From Climacium dendroides (lineage: Eukaryota; Streptophyta; Bryopsida; Hypnales; Climaciaceae), in assembly GCA_950106755.1 (NCBI GenBank), contig OX467090.1, positions 12,213,489 to 12,277,488 on the forward strand: a DNA stretch of 64,000 bases, written 5' to 3'. The position numbers and the translations under genes were made by a program. The notes under the pieces were generated by a model that worked only from the letters and a program-made list of their open reading frames with translations, was not told the origin of the DNA and did not search any database. Below, piece after piece: positions 1-11,085 of this stretch; position 1 is the stretch's first letter; every line of letters starts with the position of its first letter.

Positions 1-1608
1 AGTTGACTAGTGCGCTTAGCGCCATTGCAACATCTAGTCTAAAAATAAATATAATTTTTTGAATTTGTAAAAAGTTTAGAATTCAATATCTTTTATGCAT
101 GAAGGAGTGCATCTTCACAAGGACTTTGTTGCAGGGTGAGAAGTTGCATTGATTATACAAATAGAATGCTTTAGGCACAAAGGATTCCAAAGGTTTTGAT
201 TCGTGGCATTTGGACAAGCGATGTGAAAGTTATGTTTTTCTCAAAATAAAATATAATTTAATTCAACTTTTTAGTTTATAAAAACTTTGAAATTCAGTAA
301 CTTTCATACTTTAGGCCCAAACGTTACAAAATAATGTCCATACTCCTCTCGTTCTAGAGAATTTTCCAACGATACCAAGAATGTCGACGAAAAATTTATA
401 ATTGTATAGATTTTAGTGTATCAAACAAATAAAACCAACCAACAAAAGAATAGAAACATTGTAACTTTAAAGCTTACCAATGTACTATGCAATTTAGGAA
501 GTAGTTCAAAGGCTTTATTGTTGTAGAAAGGTTGCATTCTTATATGAAATAGAAATCTTTATGTACAAAGGAGTGCAAGGGATTTGAATGAACATTGTGT
601 GGCATTTAGACATGTTGTGTCCAAGTCATGTTTTTTTTCAAAATAAAAGTTAATTTAATTCAAAATTTTAATTTAAGAAAATTATAACTTTCACACCAAA
701 GGTCCAAAAGCCACAAAACATGTATGAATAGAATGCTTTATGCATGTAAGAGTGCAACTAAAGGACTCTGTTTTGTTTGGATATGCAACAAGAAAATTAT
801 GATTTGTCCAAAATAAAAGATAACTAATTTCAATTTTTTATTCATAAAAGACTTAAAATTCAATGACTTCCACAACAAAGTTTGTGCACCTCTCATTGGA
901 AAGAGCTTTCCAACAGTACAAATAACACTGCCAGACGCCTCATAGTTTGTTAAATCTTAATGTATCAAACAAAACAAACAAAACAAGACAACCTAAGTTA
1001 AGGTATAGATATAGATTATTTTTTAACGCTACCCTATAATTAGAGCACCTTTCAAATTCGCAGCTAAAATTCCAAAGCGACTGCATCTAAGTGATATTAC
1101 AGTGAGACGGTAGCACTAACTAATTACTGAATGAACTGGAGATTGAAGGAAGTTAGTGTCGAATGCGGATTTGGATGCAACCACCGGTGCGGTAAGTTGG
1201 AAGGGCTGATCCCTTCGAATTAATTTGAATGCGCAACTGCAGCTAGTTTGAATTAGATTGAATGTGCACAGACAGACCCCCAAATGTCATGCTTCGAGGC
1301 CTCAATGCGGCTGCATTCCAACCTACAACGTCATAATTAAATCTGTATGACTGAATTCATAATGTCCACATTTTGCCGGACAAGAATTCGTTCCACTTGT
1401 AAATTCTAAAGCCGCAACTTGATACAGGAAATACCTTCAACAAGAAGGGAAAACTTAACTGACTCCATTGAATTCGTTTAATTGGATCGATTTTGCAATG
1501 CTTGTGTGCAAGCGCTAGCTTCAGTTGCTGTCTTTGAAATTGCCACAGGCAAGCTGCATCTGCAAACAAGTACGTACTAACCCCACCAATAGCTTATGTT
1601 CCGTGCAG

Positions 1609-1752
1609 GAAAGCGGGAGCCAAACTCTAAACGATGCCGAACTTGAGGCTGGATCCCACAATCTCCAGCTACTCCAGGCATGCGTACATCACGTGCAAAC
1701 GAGAACATGGGAATCTCTCTTCGTACAGAGTTGCACCGCTTGCACAGTTTAG
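1609..1752 (+). pseudogene. PAH-family second exon, left-arm copy 1
   Basis: This is an open exon of 47 codons that begins directly after an acceptor-like CCGTGCAG and ends in TAG. Its start, ESGSQTLNDAELEAG, aligns with the second exon of the 50.3 kb locus (ESGGQSPNNADF...), and its end (CTACTV) with that locus' CTCLMG. The amphipathic PAH core is poorly kept, so the product is probably not a working PAH domain. The frame stays open upstream to 1525, but from a TTG, not an ATG. No promoter of the family type is seen just upstream. The encoded peptide is identical in the mirror copy at 19869-20012. It could be a degenerate exon or a coding exon under different constraint. Confidence 0.5.
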
Positions 1753-1898
1753 GACGGATATTTCGTTAAATGGCAATACCTTTTAGGAATGGCATGCGAA
1801 AGCCAATAGTTCGATTGGTTGCTGACAAACTTTTGGTTGGAGAGGTGTGACATGGCTCTCATCCATCCACAATGCGAAAGTGCTTGTGCGCCCCTCGA

Positions 1899-2230
1899 TC
1901 ATGAACAACGCCCTACGTACTCACGGACAAGTCCAAGGTCCTTCTGCTTGTTCGGAGATCGAACAAGTGAAGAATAAACATTGTCGATGAGGTCCGGAAG
2001 GAGAGCCTGGTTGCAATTCTGCCTCCAACAGAAGCCCATGAGGAGCAGATTCAACTCTTGGTGTTTGCCGGCGCTCCTCACTGCTTCCACGAACTCATAG
2101 GCTGCAACAACCCTAGCTCGGTCAGAGTTGCGCCTGAGGTAGACATGCCTGTAACTATAAATCATTCCCTCAAACCTCTCAAGCCCTGGAAAAATCCACA
2201 GCGTTAGAACTATGGCCTAGCTCCGCTTTC
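1899..2230 (-). pseudogene. PAH-like exon, left-arm copy 2 (promoter deleted)
   Basis: The exon begins at 2230 after the acceptor GTACAG (same GAAAGCGG start as its relatives). It has early stops in the ancestral frame, but an ATG at 2165 opens 88 codons. These contain a PAH-like pattern: AYEFVEAVRSAGKHQELN for helix 1, a loop with LLPDLIDNVYSSL, then KQKDLGLVREYVG in the place of the family's PDLLVPFIECLPG. The mirror copy at 19.4 kb has a 4-nt deletion that breaks this frame; this copy does not. However, the 354-bp segment with promoter and first exon that precedes the right-arm copy is missing here (junction at 2413-2417). It converges on the exon at 1609-1752, with 146 bp between the stops. 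Confidence 0.55.
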
Positions 2231-4019
2231 CTGTACGCAATCAAAGCCAATGGCGAATTGTCAGGATAGGGTCAGTATAGTTGGTTCTTGTTTGTGGCCA
2301 GCAACAGCTCTATGTACACAACAAATAAACCATCGAAACAGGGGAAAGGATTAAGCCGTTAAAACACAAGTATGAAACGATTACAAGTTGGTGAACAAGG
2401 GGTCACAGACCTGTTTTCGGAATCCATCTCGATCGGTATTTGTCAATGATCTGGAGCCAGGAATCAAACTCCTCTTCGTTCCCTAACCTACAATGCAAGT
2501 TTAGATTTTGTGTCAACGGTGATAAAATTAGGACGGATGGTAGGACGCAGTTCAATTTTTTCCCGCGCTAGTGAATCAAATTAAGGTTATCTCCATTGCA
2601 ATTGAATTCATGGTGCCATCGTGAGGATGTTTCGAATTTTTCTTACTGATCGGCTCATGATGTGTACGAGAAATTAATGAAGCTGAAGTGACAAAACATG
2701 CACATCGACCGTATTTATTAATTCCGGAGGAGACTCGTAGCTACTAAGTCAGATGGAATTCACCGCAGTGAGGCCTGACACTCCGAGAGTCCGGATGACA
2801 GTCTGGGCGCGTTTAAATCGAAAGGAACTTGCACGTCTAACTCGCCTCGCCGTAGCGGTTCAAACGGAAGGATTTGACGCTTTAGGCAATTCCAAGTTAA
2901 TTGTACTAGACAGTGCTCCCCTCACAAATATCTCTGAGTGCAGGTGATGAGTGCAGGTGACGTGCATTATAATTATATTTCCCTGTCTATTCAACTTACG
3001 AGTTGGAATAAGACAGTTCAGTTTTTCTTCAATCGCCTTCTTCAATCGCCTGTAGTTTTGAATAAGGTGTTGGAACGCTAGCTTGTGAGTATACTTAATG
3101 TGTTGCTCAAGCCCGAGTTCGGTCCTGCCCACCCATGTCCTCTGGGACGTTGCTCTTTTATTTTAGGCTTAGACTCGACCCTCCGGGCGTTTCCTCTCCC
3201 CGACCTCGGCTTTGATCCCTCTGGGAGTGTATCTGCCTTTGGGCGCGTTTTATTTCAGTAAAGTATCACCCTAGATGGGTTTCATCACTTGAATGTGTCG
3301 CAGTGCGAACGTGGATTTTTGTTGACGGTGAGACTCTGTGTGTATGCCGTTAATTCAGAAAGTAACTTGTTAATTGCGATTAGAACTCTTCTTCTTCAGT
3401 TCACAGTCACTGCCATGACGTGCCTGAGCAGGTGGAGGGTCTGTCAATGTCGGATCAGAGGTGCCGGCCAGCCCCATATGGATTCATTTTGACGGTCAAT
3501 CAGTTACAGCTGAGTTAGGCAAGGACACCCAAAATCGTCACTATTTTACCGTGAATAGGTTTTATTTTGAGATTGGTGAAAATTTCACGACTTTTAGCTA
3601 ACAAACATTTGGAGATTCCAATGCAACAAAGAAGGCATCGTTTGGATAGCATATGCAGAAGTTATAAAGGTTCAAAGTTTTTTTTATAAATAAATGTTTC
3701 TAAATGACTTTTTCAAGAATGGCCGGTACATATCAATTCAAGAAATAAGCACTTCAATGACATGTATGTTGATGATGGGGCAATTTTTTTCAATTGAATG
3801 AACTTTGGAAATTTCATATGTAATTTCAAAGTACATGAACTTACCTTATTTATATATAATCCTACAATGGTGTCACATGTGCGACATATGGAAGAGTGTA
3901 CCATGAAGTCATCATAAAGAATTATTTTGATCAAATTGAATAAAAATAGGCAGATTAGGAAGGGCATGAATGCAACACTTGGACTATTGGAGCCTAATTG
4001 CCACCATACCCATTGCAAG

Positions 4020-4420
4020 ATTGTGACAAGTGTAACATACTAGAAGGTGCTATGAATGCATAAGGAATTGAATCATTCTCAAGAAAATGAATATTGTGGT
4101 CATTTCATCATAGGAATAAATATGGGTGGAATAGAAAAGGACATGAAGCAACGATTGCCACCCATTGCAACCTTAGCCCCAATTAGGATCTATTGGAGTG
4201 CACAATGAAGACATAAGGAACTAGTTCTTAGAGAATGAACATCAGTGTCATAGGAATCAAAGAATAAATTTGGATGGAATAGAAGAAGGTGCCCAACCGC
4301 TACCATATCCATTGTAATATCTTTTAAATTATGGACCTTGTAATTTCCAGTGTTGTCTATATTTGATCCAATAGGTATATGTAGGTAAGCCAATGTAGTT
4401 TGTGCCAAAACTATCTAGTT
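4020..4420. repeat. Diverged tandem units of about 130-180 bp
   Basis: Successive blocks repeat the pattern 'ATGAAG/CATAAGGAA(T)T ... AGAATGAA(CA)T ... TCAT ... GAATAAATATGGGTGGAATAGAAAAGG'. The same satellite-like units occur reversed at 17.17-17.6, 27.3-27.9 and 45.2-45.75 kb, and directly at 41.0-41.5 kb. They mark the AT-rich DNA upstream of PAH loci. No coding potential is seen. Confidence 0.6.
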
Positions 4421-6895
4421 CAAAGATTAATTTACATGTAATTGGCTACATTGGACATCAAAAACTACAAGCATGTTCATTGGATGGACATACAACTTAT
4501 TTAAGGGATGGTATTCACAACAACTCTAATTGCAAATTTGCAATCATCAAAGTGCTTTTGAATAATAATGTCTATTTGAATTTTGAATTTTGAACTATCT
4601 TAAAAATAAATTTTAGGATCATTTCTTAACCAATAAAATTTTCATTTAATGAATAGGTGTTCACATATTTGAAAAATGCAATAGAAATGTTTTCTAGACT
4701 TAAATCCTTGTTGTAATGAGACATATATCTATAGAGTTTTGGAAAGATAGTCACTCCACTATCCATTTCAATTGAAGCAAGTGTACTACTAGTTAGAGAT
4801 GAATCTTTTAGTATGAAAAAGATTATCAGGAATCTAGTGATCTATATTTTTGGGTTTAATCTCATTTTTGGAATCTTTCATCTTTGATATTTTTGGTATT
4901 AATTTTAAAATATAAAATTTTAAAATCTTCAAATGTTTTTGCAAATAATAAGGAATTACAAAATCTCTAGTACTTCATTATATCCACAATCACTTATGTT
5001 TGCATTTATATCTACATTCATATTTGTATTTTTAATTATATACATTATATATATTTTTTTTATTTTTATTTTTTATTTTTTTTATTTTTTATTTATTTAT
5101 TTTTATTTTTAAAATTTTTAAAATTTTTTTTTTGTATTTACATTCTTCTATTTTGTAGTGGAGATCTTCTTATTTTTATTAGGTTCATGGTTTTATTGAA
5201 GAGGTTCGTTGACAAGTGTTTTTAAGTAGATACTTAGTTGGAAATGGAAGTAATAACTATTGGTTAAGTAATCAATTAATGCCATACTACTACATAGAAT
5301 TTTTGTCATCTTCTTTCACTTCTAAAGTAGATCACAACACTTTTAGGTTTAGAATTGCTTGAAACTAATTTCAATGAAAGGCAATGGATATTGTTCCTAG
5401 TAATCTTTTCTAACTTTTCTACATAAGAAAATGGCAAATCCATAGATCATCAGGTAGTGCCTTTTGGCAACTTTTGTTTCTTTGTCTTGATCTAACTCTT
5501 AGCCATAAAAATGATCTTTTTTTAACCAATTAGAGATATGAAGCTTCTAAGCCAATTTGGAAATTTGGAGATTTTTTGAATGACAAAAAAACACTTACTA
5601 TAGTTGAGTTGGAGGTAGAATTTTAAAGTATATCCTTTGAATATTTAGATTGTGAATTTATGAATTGGCCTTAAGCTTCACATGGACCATTATTGAGTTT
5701 TGGTATAAATGATGTTTTGGCTTCATTTAGTACTAAATGAATCTTTGAGATTTGTACAAATCTTCATACATTTTGTACTTATCAATATACACCTCCTATT
5801 GGTTTTTATAGATTTGTATATTAGGAGGAGGAGGGAGAATCATGCATATTATGCAATGAGTCAAGAATTAATATTTTTTGTATAATATTAACCTTCGACT
5901 TGGAACCATAAATGATTATTTTATAATGAATGATGTAATACATTGATTTGCATAATGATATTCTTGAATATAATTTATACATATGTATAGAGATAGTTTT
6001 ATATTTTATTTTGAATATTTTGTGTTACACTTGAATGTTTTTCATTATTGTTCAAAAACTTATTAGTAATTTGTAGCTTTAGAAATATATCTTGAAGTCT
6101 TAATATTTATAGGAGGATTCTTGCAAGAAACACCCCTGTGTTTTTATAGTGTTTGCACAATATTCATGATTTTTAATTGAAGTACTTTAATATTACATTT
6201 TTTTAAACATGAAAAATATGTTCAATGTATACCCCCTAATAAAGAAGGTATTTTAGGAAGGAAAAGCTAGAAAAAATCTCTAAGTAGGTAAACTAGAAAA
6301 GTGTAATTTTTTATTAAAATAGATATTTTAATATTTAATTATATAAAATAGGAATTTAAAAATAACTAAAAATTGGCAATTTAGAAAAATTGATGGTGAT
6401 GAAATTTCTCCAAAATAATGATTTTAGAACCATCATTAATGTTGACTTAAATTAAAATTTATAGCAATAGAAGTGGTGATTGCATTCATGATTCTTAGGG
6501 AGGGCATAAAATAATATATTTTTAGATTTCTTTTGGTAGATTTATGCCTTCCTACTATACAAATACTATAAAAATAATTTAGCTCTATAATATTAAATTT
6601 AGGGATTCCTAATGTATGAAAATCTCCTAAACCTCAAAGTATGACAAATTAACAAAAAAGATTTTTAAATGAGAGCTTAGGAACAAATTTATGCATACAT
6701 TTGGAATTTGTTCATAAATTTGGTTGAACATTTTAGTAAATAGTGTACAGGTGACCTCGCTAAATTTATACAACAATATATCTTTGAAGAGGAAAAATGG
6801 GACTATTTTACTATCTTTGCTATTTTTAAATAGTGTTCTAAAAATCTCTAGTAATTTTGAAATCTACATAAAGGCTTCAATTAATAATCAAACTA

Positions 6896-7185
6896 ATGTG
6901 GGTATGGGATACAAGGTACAAATATGGATATGGGATACATATGCCACCCCCATCTCCACTTGAAAATTACAAAGGGGTACAATGGAGGTACCAAAATAAT
7001 TCAATTTAATTTAAATTGTTTAAATTAAATTAAATAATTGAATTCAATTTTTTTTCAATTTGGGGAGATGGAAAAAATTTGATTTAATTTCTTTTTTAGC
7101 TCATTGTAAATTGAATCTTTTGAGTACATTTGTCACAATGTACTCAAAAGATGTAGTTTACTGCATTAATATTAACAATATGAAA
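6896..7185. other. Loop spacer with AT-rich palindromes
   Basis: This lies between the end of the outer arm and the start of the inner inverted repeat. I see no gene. It holds an AT-only palindrome around 6999-7046 (TTCAATTTAATTTAAATTG facing its complement) and a hairpin at about 7111-7150 made of TTTTGAGTACAT and ATGTACTCAAAA. Confidence 0.6.
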
Positions 7186-8744
7186 AACTTGTCAATTCAA
7201 CTTTTGGGGGGATTTGAACATCCATGACGGTAAGGTGAAATTGTTGTACAAGAACCACTTAGGCCTAAATGTTTAAACCTCTTGCTATTGTAATGTTGTA
7301 TATTAAAGCTCCTTAGACGTGATACAAGATTATACATTTCAGGACTTATAGAGTACATAACTACATAGCCTTCAGACCTCTATCCTTTGATCCACACCAC
7401 TACCACTACAACATTGATCCTCTTGAATATTTGAAAAAACTATGGAGGGTCTTTTTCTTTAAATACTCTTCTAAAGTCTCATCCTTGTGGGTTTCATCCC
7501 TATGGCTTTAGAAGAACACAATTGAACATTAATTGTATAAGGCAAGAATAGAAGAATTAAATACTAAATAGCAATGTATTACAAATCAAAATTAGTTGAG
7601 ATTTATAAGCTTTATGTCGAATAAAAACCACTACGTGTGGTCATTAATTAATTACCTTATTCACTCTTGCTAGTTGGTTAGGTCCAACACTTGCTGGGTT
7701 AATTTGGTTTCTCATATTTTTGCCTCTTTATCTCTTTACAAAACTCTTCATTCATATACACTAGGAACTTTGAATTGTTTAGCTCCATGAGCTAAAAAGT
7801 CTAAGGAGGCCAAACCATTGCAACTACCCCTTGACTATCCTTGGGTGGCTTTTTGTAGTTTTTTTGAATGAATCCCTTTCTCCCTTTTTGGACTTCGTAA
7901 ATAGATAGGTGAACGGCTCAGTGGATGGAAAGTTGCTTCTTAAGCAATTGTGCAAAATAGATGGGGTATGGCTTCACATGCTTGAGAAGCCTCGTGTGAA
8001 AACTACAACTCATAAAATTTTCAAAATATTTTGGAATAATTTAAAATTCCTTAGAAATTCTTAGGAGAAAATTTAAAAATAAGAATTAATATTTTTAGTC
8101 ATAATTCATAATATGTTGAAGAAATAACTTGGGAGTAAATATTCAAATTTTTAAAAAATTCCTATTCATACTTGAAAAAATACTAATTAGAAAAAAAGGT
8201 AGAGAATGATTTGACATACTAAGTTTATAAAAATTTAGGGTTTGTTAAGTTGAAATAAACAATCAGTTCTACATTTTTTTATTTTAAAAAAAAAATTCCA
8301 TCACTTTTTGCCAACTAAAACTCTTCTTAACTTTCATTTCAATGGAGAATTTTGTTAAAGTAGTAGCATTCCATGTGCCATTTTTAGAGTGCCTACTTTG
8401 AATTGTAAAAGTGACATCTAGGATGGATATAGATTTCAAGAATTTTAGATTTTTATAGATTTAAGAAATCTATGAATACTATAGATTTCAGATTGCACAA
8501 TCTGAATTGTAAAAGTGACATTTAGTACAAGTGTAGATTTCACACATTTAAAAAGGATATAGATTTCAAACATCTATGATGTTTGTACACTTCAAACTGC
8601 CCATTCTAAACTATAAAAACTACCATAGTAGCAGAATTTTGCCATTTTAATAAAATTGCCCATCTCATTAGTTGAAAAGGATTGATCCAAAGCCTTCTAT
8701 AAATCTAGGAAACCAATAATAAATTCTTGTTTTCAAAAACAATG
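7186..8744. repeat. Inner inverted repeat, left arm
   Basis: This is an imperfect reverse complement of 9492-11085; for example 7261 pairs with 11008 and 8342 with 9872. It is nested in the loop of the larger palindrome. It holds a MITE at 8342-8663 and otherwise no gene. The 7.19-7.76 kb part recurs directly at about 33.08-33.66 kb. Confidence 0.88.
8342..8663. mobile_element. MITE of the ATGGGG/CCCCAT family
   Basis: About 322 bp with inverted ends related to ATGGGCAATTTCGTTAAAATGG (here ATGGAGAATTTTGTTAAAG and the complement of ATGGGCAATTTTATTAAAAT). The interior is a set of internal inverted repeats around GATGTCACTTTTACAATTC-like and ATAGATTTC-like words. It has no ORF. It pairs with the copy at 9573-9872 across the inner inverted repeat. 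Confidence 0.75.
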
Positions 8745-9491
8745 ATTTTCTCTAAGTCCCTTGGGTCGCTTGGATTGAAAAAAATCTACATATTGTACAA
8801 TACTTTTTAACCATGTAGTCAAATGTTACAAAAATTATTGCACCTCTCAGCTACTTCACTACATGCTGTGTGAAATTTTTTAAGTAAAAAAATGAAAAAA
8901 CAAGTTACTACATGACCAAATGATTTGATAATTTCAATATGAGCCAATAAGTGACTTCTTCATTTTGAATGTGCTTTGCTTTGGGGCCTTCAAAAAATGT
9001 TGATTTCAAATTTTAAGAGAATTTTTTTAAAAAAACCTTCAAATCATAATTTATAAATTTGAAAAAAAAAACATACTAAATAAATGTAATCTATACATTT
9101 GCACCCCCATTTTCTTGTGTGTGAATTCCATTTCTGTTGTTTGTCAAACATTTTATAGCACATCTTTAATATATGTGCATAATTTGAACTTCAAAAGGTT
9201 AAGGCACAAAAGCAAAGAAAAATTGACTTTATATACCATGTTTTATAGAAATTACACACGGTTGATTAACACCTTAGGACATTTTGACTTCAGGGTGCCA
9301 AAAGTGAAAAGTGTAGGTTGCCAAATAAGAGTCATTAGGAAAGTACAACTTTTGATCCACATATAACTAATGTTGGACTTCATGTACAATTACAAAACTA
9401 TCTCTATAATTGAGAATGTACAATTGTAGACCACTTTTATAATTAAGAATGCATTCAAAAATAAAAGTTTCCTTCAATGAATAGGTTCAAG
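8745..9491. other. Spacer of inner inverted repeat
   Basis: AT-rich spacer of about 747 bp between the inner arms. Short open frames occur but none resembles a known protein. I see no gene or promoter. Confidence 0.6.
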
Positions 9492-11085
9492 CACTGTTTT
9501 TGAAAACAAAAATTTGTTATTGGTTTTTAAGATTTATAGAAGGCTTTGGATCAATCCATTTCAATTAATGAGATGGGCAATTTTGTTAAAATGGCAAAAT
9601 TCTACTACTTTGGTAGTTTTTTACAGTTTAAAGTGGGCAGTTTGAAGTGTACAAACATCATAGATGTTTGAAATCTACACTTGTGCTAGATGTCACTTTT
9701 ACAATTCAGATTATGTGATCTGAAATCTATAGTATTCATAGATTTCTCAAATTAATCTATAAAAGTCTAGGATTTCTGAAAACTATATCCATCCTAAATG
9801 TCACTCTTATAGTTAGAGCAAACGGTTTGAAAATGGCACATGAAATGCTGCTACTTTAATGAAATTCCCCATTGAAATGAAAGTTATGAGGAGTTTTAGT
9901 TGGCAAGCAGTGATGGGATCTCTTTTTAAAAATCAGAGGATGTAAAATTGATTGTTTATTTCAACTTTACAACCACTAGGATTGATAATTTTCTAATCCC
10001 TCACCTAACTGTTTATAAACTTAGTATGTCAAATCATTCTCTACCTTTTTTCTAATTACTATTTTTCCAAGTATAATAGGAATTTAAAAAAATTTAATAT
10101 GTACTCCCAAGTTATTTCTTCAACATATTAATGATTTATGATTTAAAATACTAATTTTATTCTTAAAATTTTCTTAATAAGAATTTTATGAGGAATTTTA
10201 ATTTTTTCGAAAAACTTTTGAAAATTTTATGAGTTGTAGTTTTCACACACGCTTCTCAAACATGTAAAGTCATACTCTATTACTCTAAAAGAAACCATCC
10301 ATTTTGCACAATTGCTTAAGGGGTAGCCTTTTGTCCACCTACCTACTTAGGAAGTCCAGAAAGGGAAAAGAAATTTGTTCAAAAAGCCTAGAAGAAGCCA
10401 CCCAAGGATAGTCAAGAGGCAATGGCAATGGTTTGGCCTCCCTAGACTTTTTAGCTCAAAGTTCCTAGTGTAAATGAATAAATGACCATAGGGAAGAAAC
10501 ATTGGAAGAGTTTTGTAAAGTGATAAAGAGGTAGAAACATGAAAAACTAAATTGAACTTGCAAGTTTTGGTACTAACCAACCGAGCAAGAGTGAACAAGA
10601 TAATTAATTAATGTGGTGGTTTTTCTCCGACATGTGGTGGTTTTTCTCTGACACAAAGCTCGTAAATCTGAACTAAATAATTTTAATTTGTATCAAATTG
10701 CTATTTAGTATTTAATTCTTCTACTCTTGTCTTGTACAATTAATGTTCAATTGTGTTCTTCTGAAGCCACAGGGATGAAACCCACAAGGATGAGATTTTG
10801 GAAGAGTATTTAAACAGGAATAGGATCCTACATAGTTTCTTTAAATATACAAGAAGATCAAAGTTGCAATGACATGAATTGGAGGAAACAAGTTTGAAGG
10901 TTATGTAGTTGTGCACTCTATGAGTCCTAAAACGTATAATCTTGTGTCACGTCTAAGAAGCACCAATATACAACATTACAATAGTAAGAGGTTTAAACAT
11001 TTAGGCCTAAGTGGTTCTTATACAACAATTTCACCTTGCCATCATGGATGTTTAAATAAATAAATAAAATTTGAATTGACAAGTT
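9492..11085. repeat. Inner inverted repeat, right arm
   Basis: Mirror of 7186-8744. It includes a small local duplication at about 10609-10650 (GTGGTGGTTTTTCTC twice). A further inverted copy of 10.47-11.885 kb is at about 32.285-33.665 kb, so this is a repeat family and not a one-off hairpin. Confidence 0.88.
9573..9872. mobile_element. MITE of the ATGGGG/CCCCAT family
   Basis: About 300 bp. It starts ATGGGCAATTTTGTTAAAAT and ends with the complement of ATGGGGAATTTCATTAAAGT. It is the mirror partner of 8342-8663 and has no coding capacity. Confidence 0.75.

Larger units (their letters stand above)
1..6895. repeat. Left arm of giant inverted repeat
   Basis: This arm is an imperfect reverse complement of 13470-21656: base 1 pairs with about 21656, 1609 with 20012, 6111 with 14300 and 6891 with about 13474. 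It probably extends beyond the window start, because the match is still running at base 1. It holds two PAH-related exons (about 1.6 and 2.0 kb). The rest (about 2.3-6.9 kb and 1-1.3 kb) is AT-rich DNA in which I see no gene. It contains the diverged tandem units at about 3.7-4.4 kb and an AT-rich simple stretch at 5041-5140. Identity between arms is uneven and several indels distinguish them. A third copy of the 2.0-6.05 kb part lies at 38.8-43.35 kb. Confidence 0.92.

Noticed and set aside
1357..1569. 70-residue minus-strand ORF, mirrored at 20052-20264
   Set aside because: It starts in and overlaps the intron/exon of the sense PAH-family locus. Its conservation is explained by the DNA identity of the palindrome arms, and it has no domain or promoter of its own.
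5041..5140. Long T/A-rich run as possible organelle or origin sequence
   Set aside because: It is simple-sequence DNA within the palindrome arm and has a diverged mirror; no origin features.
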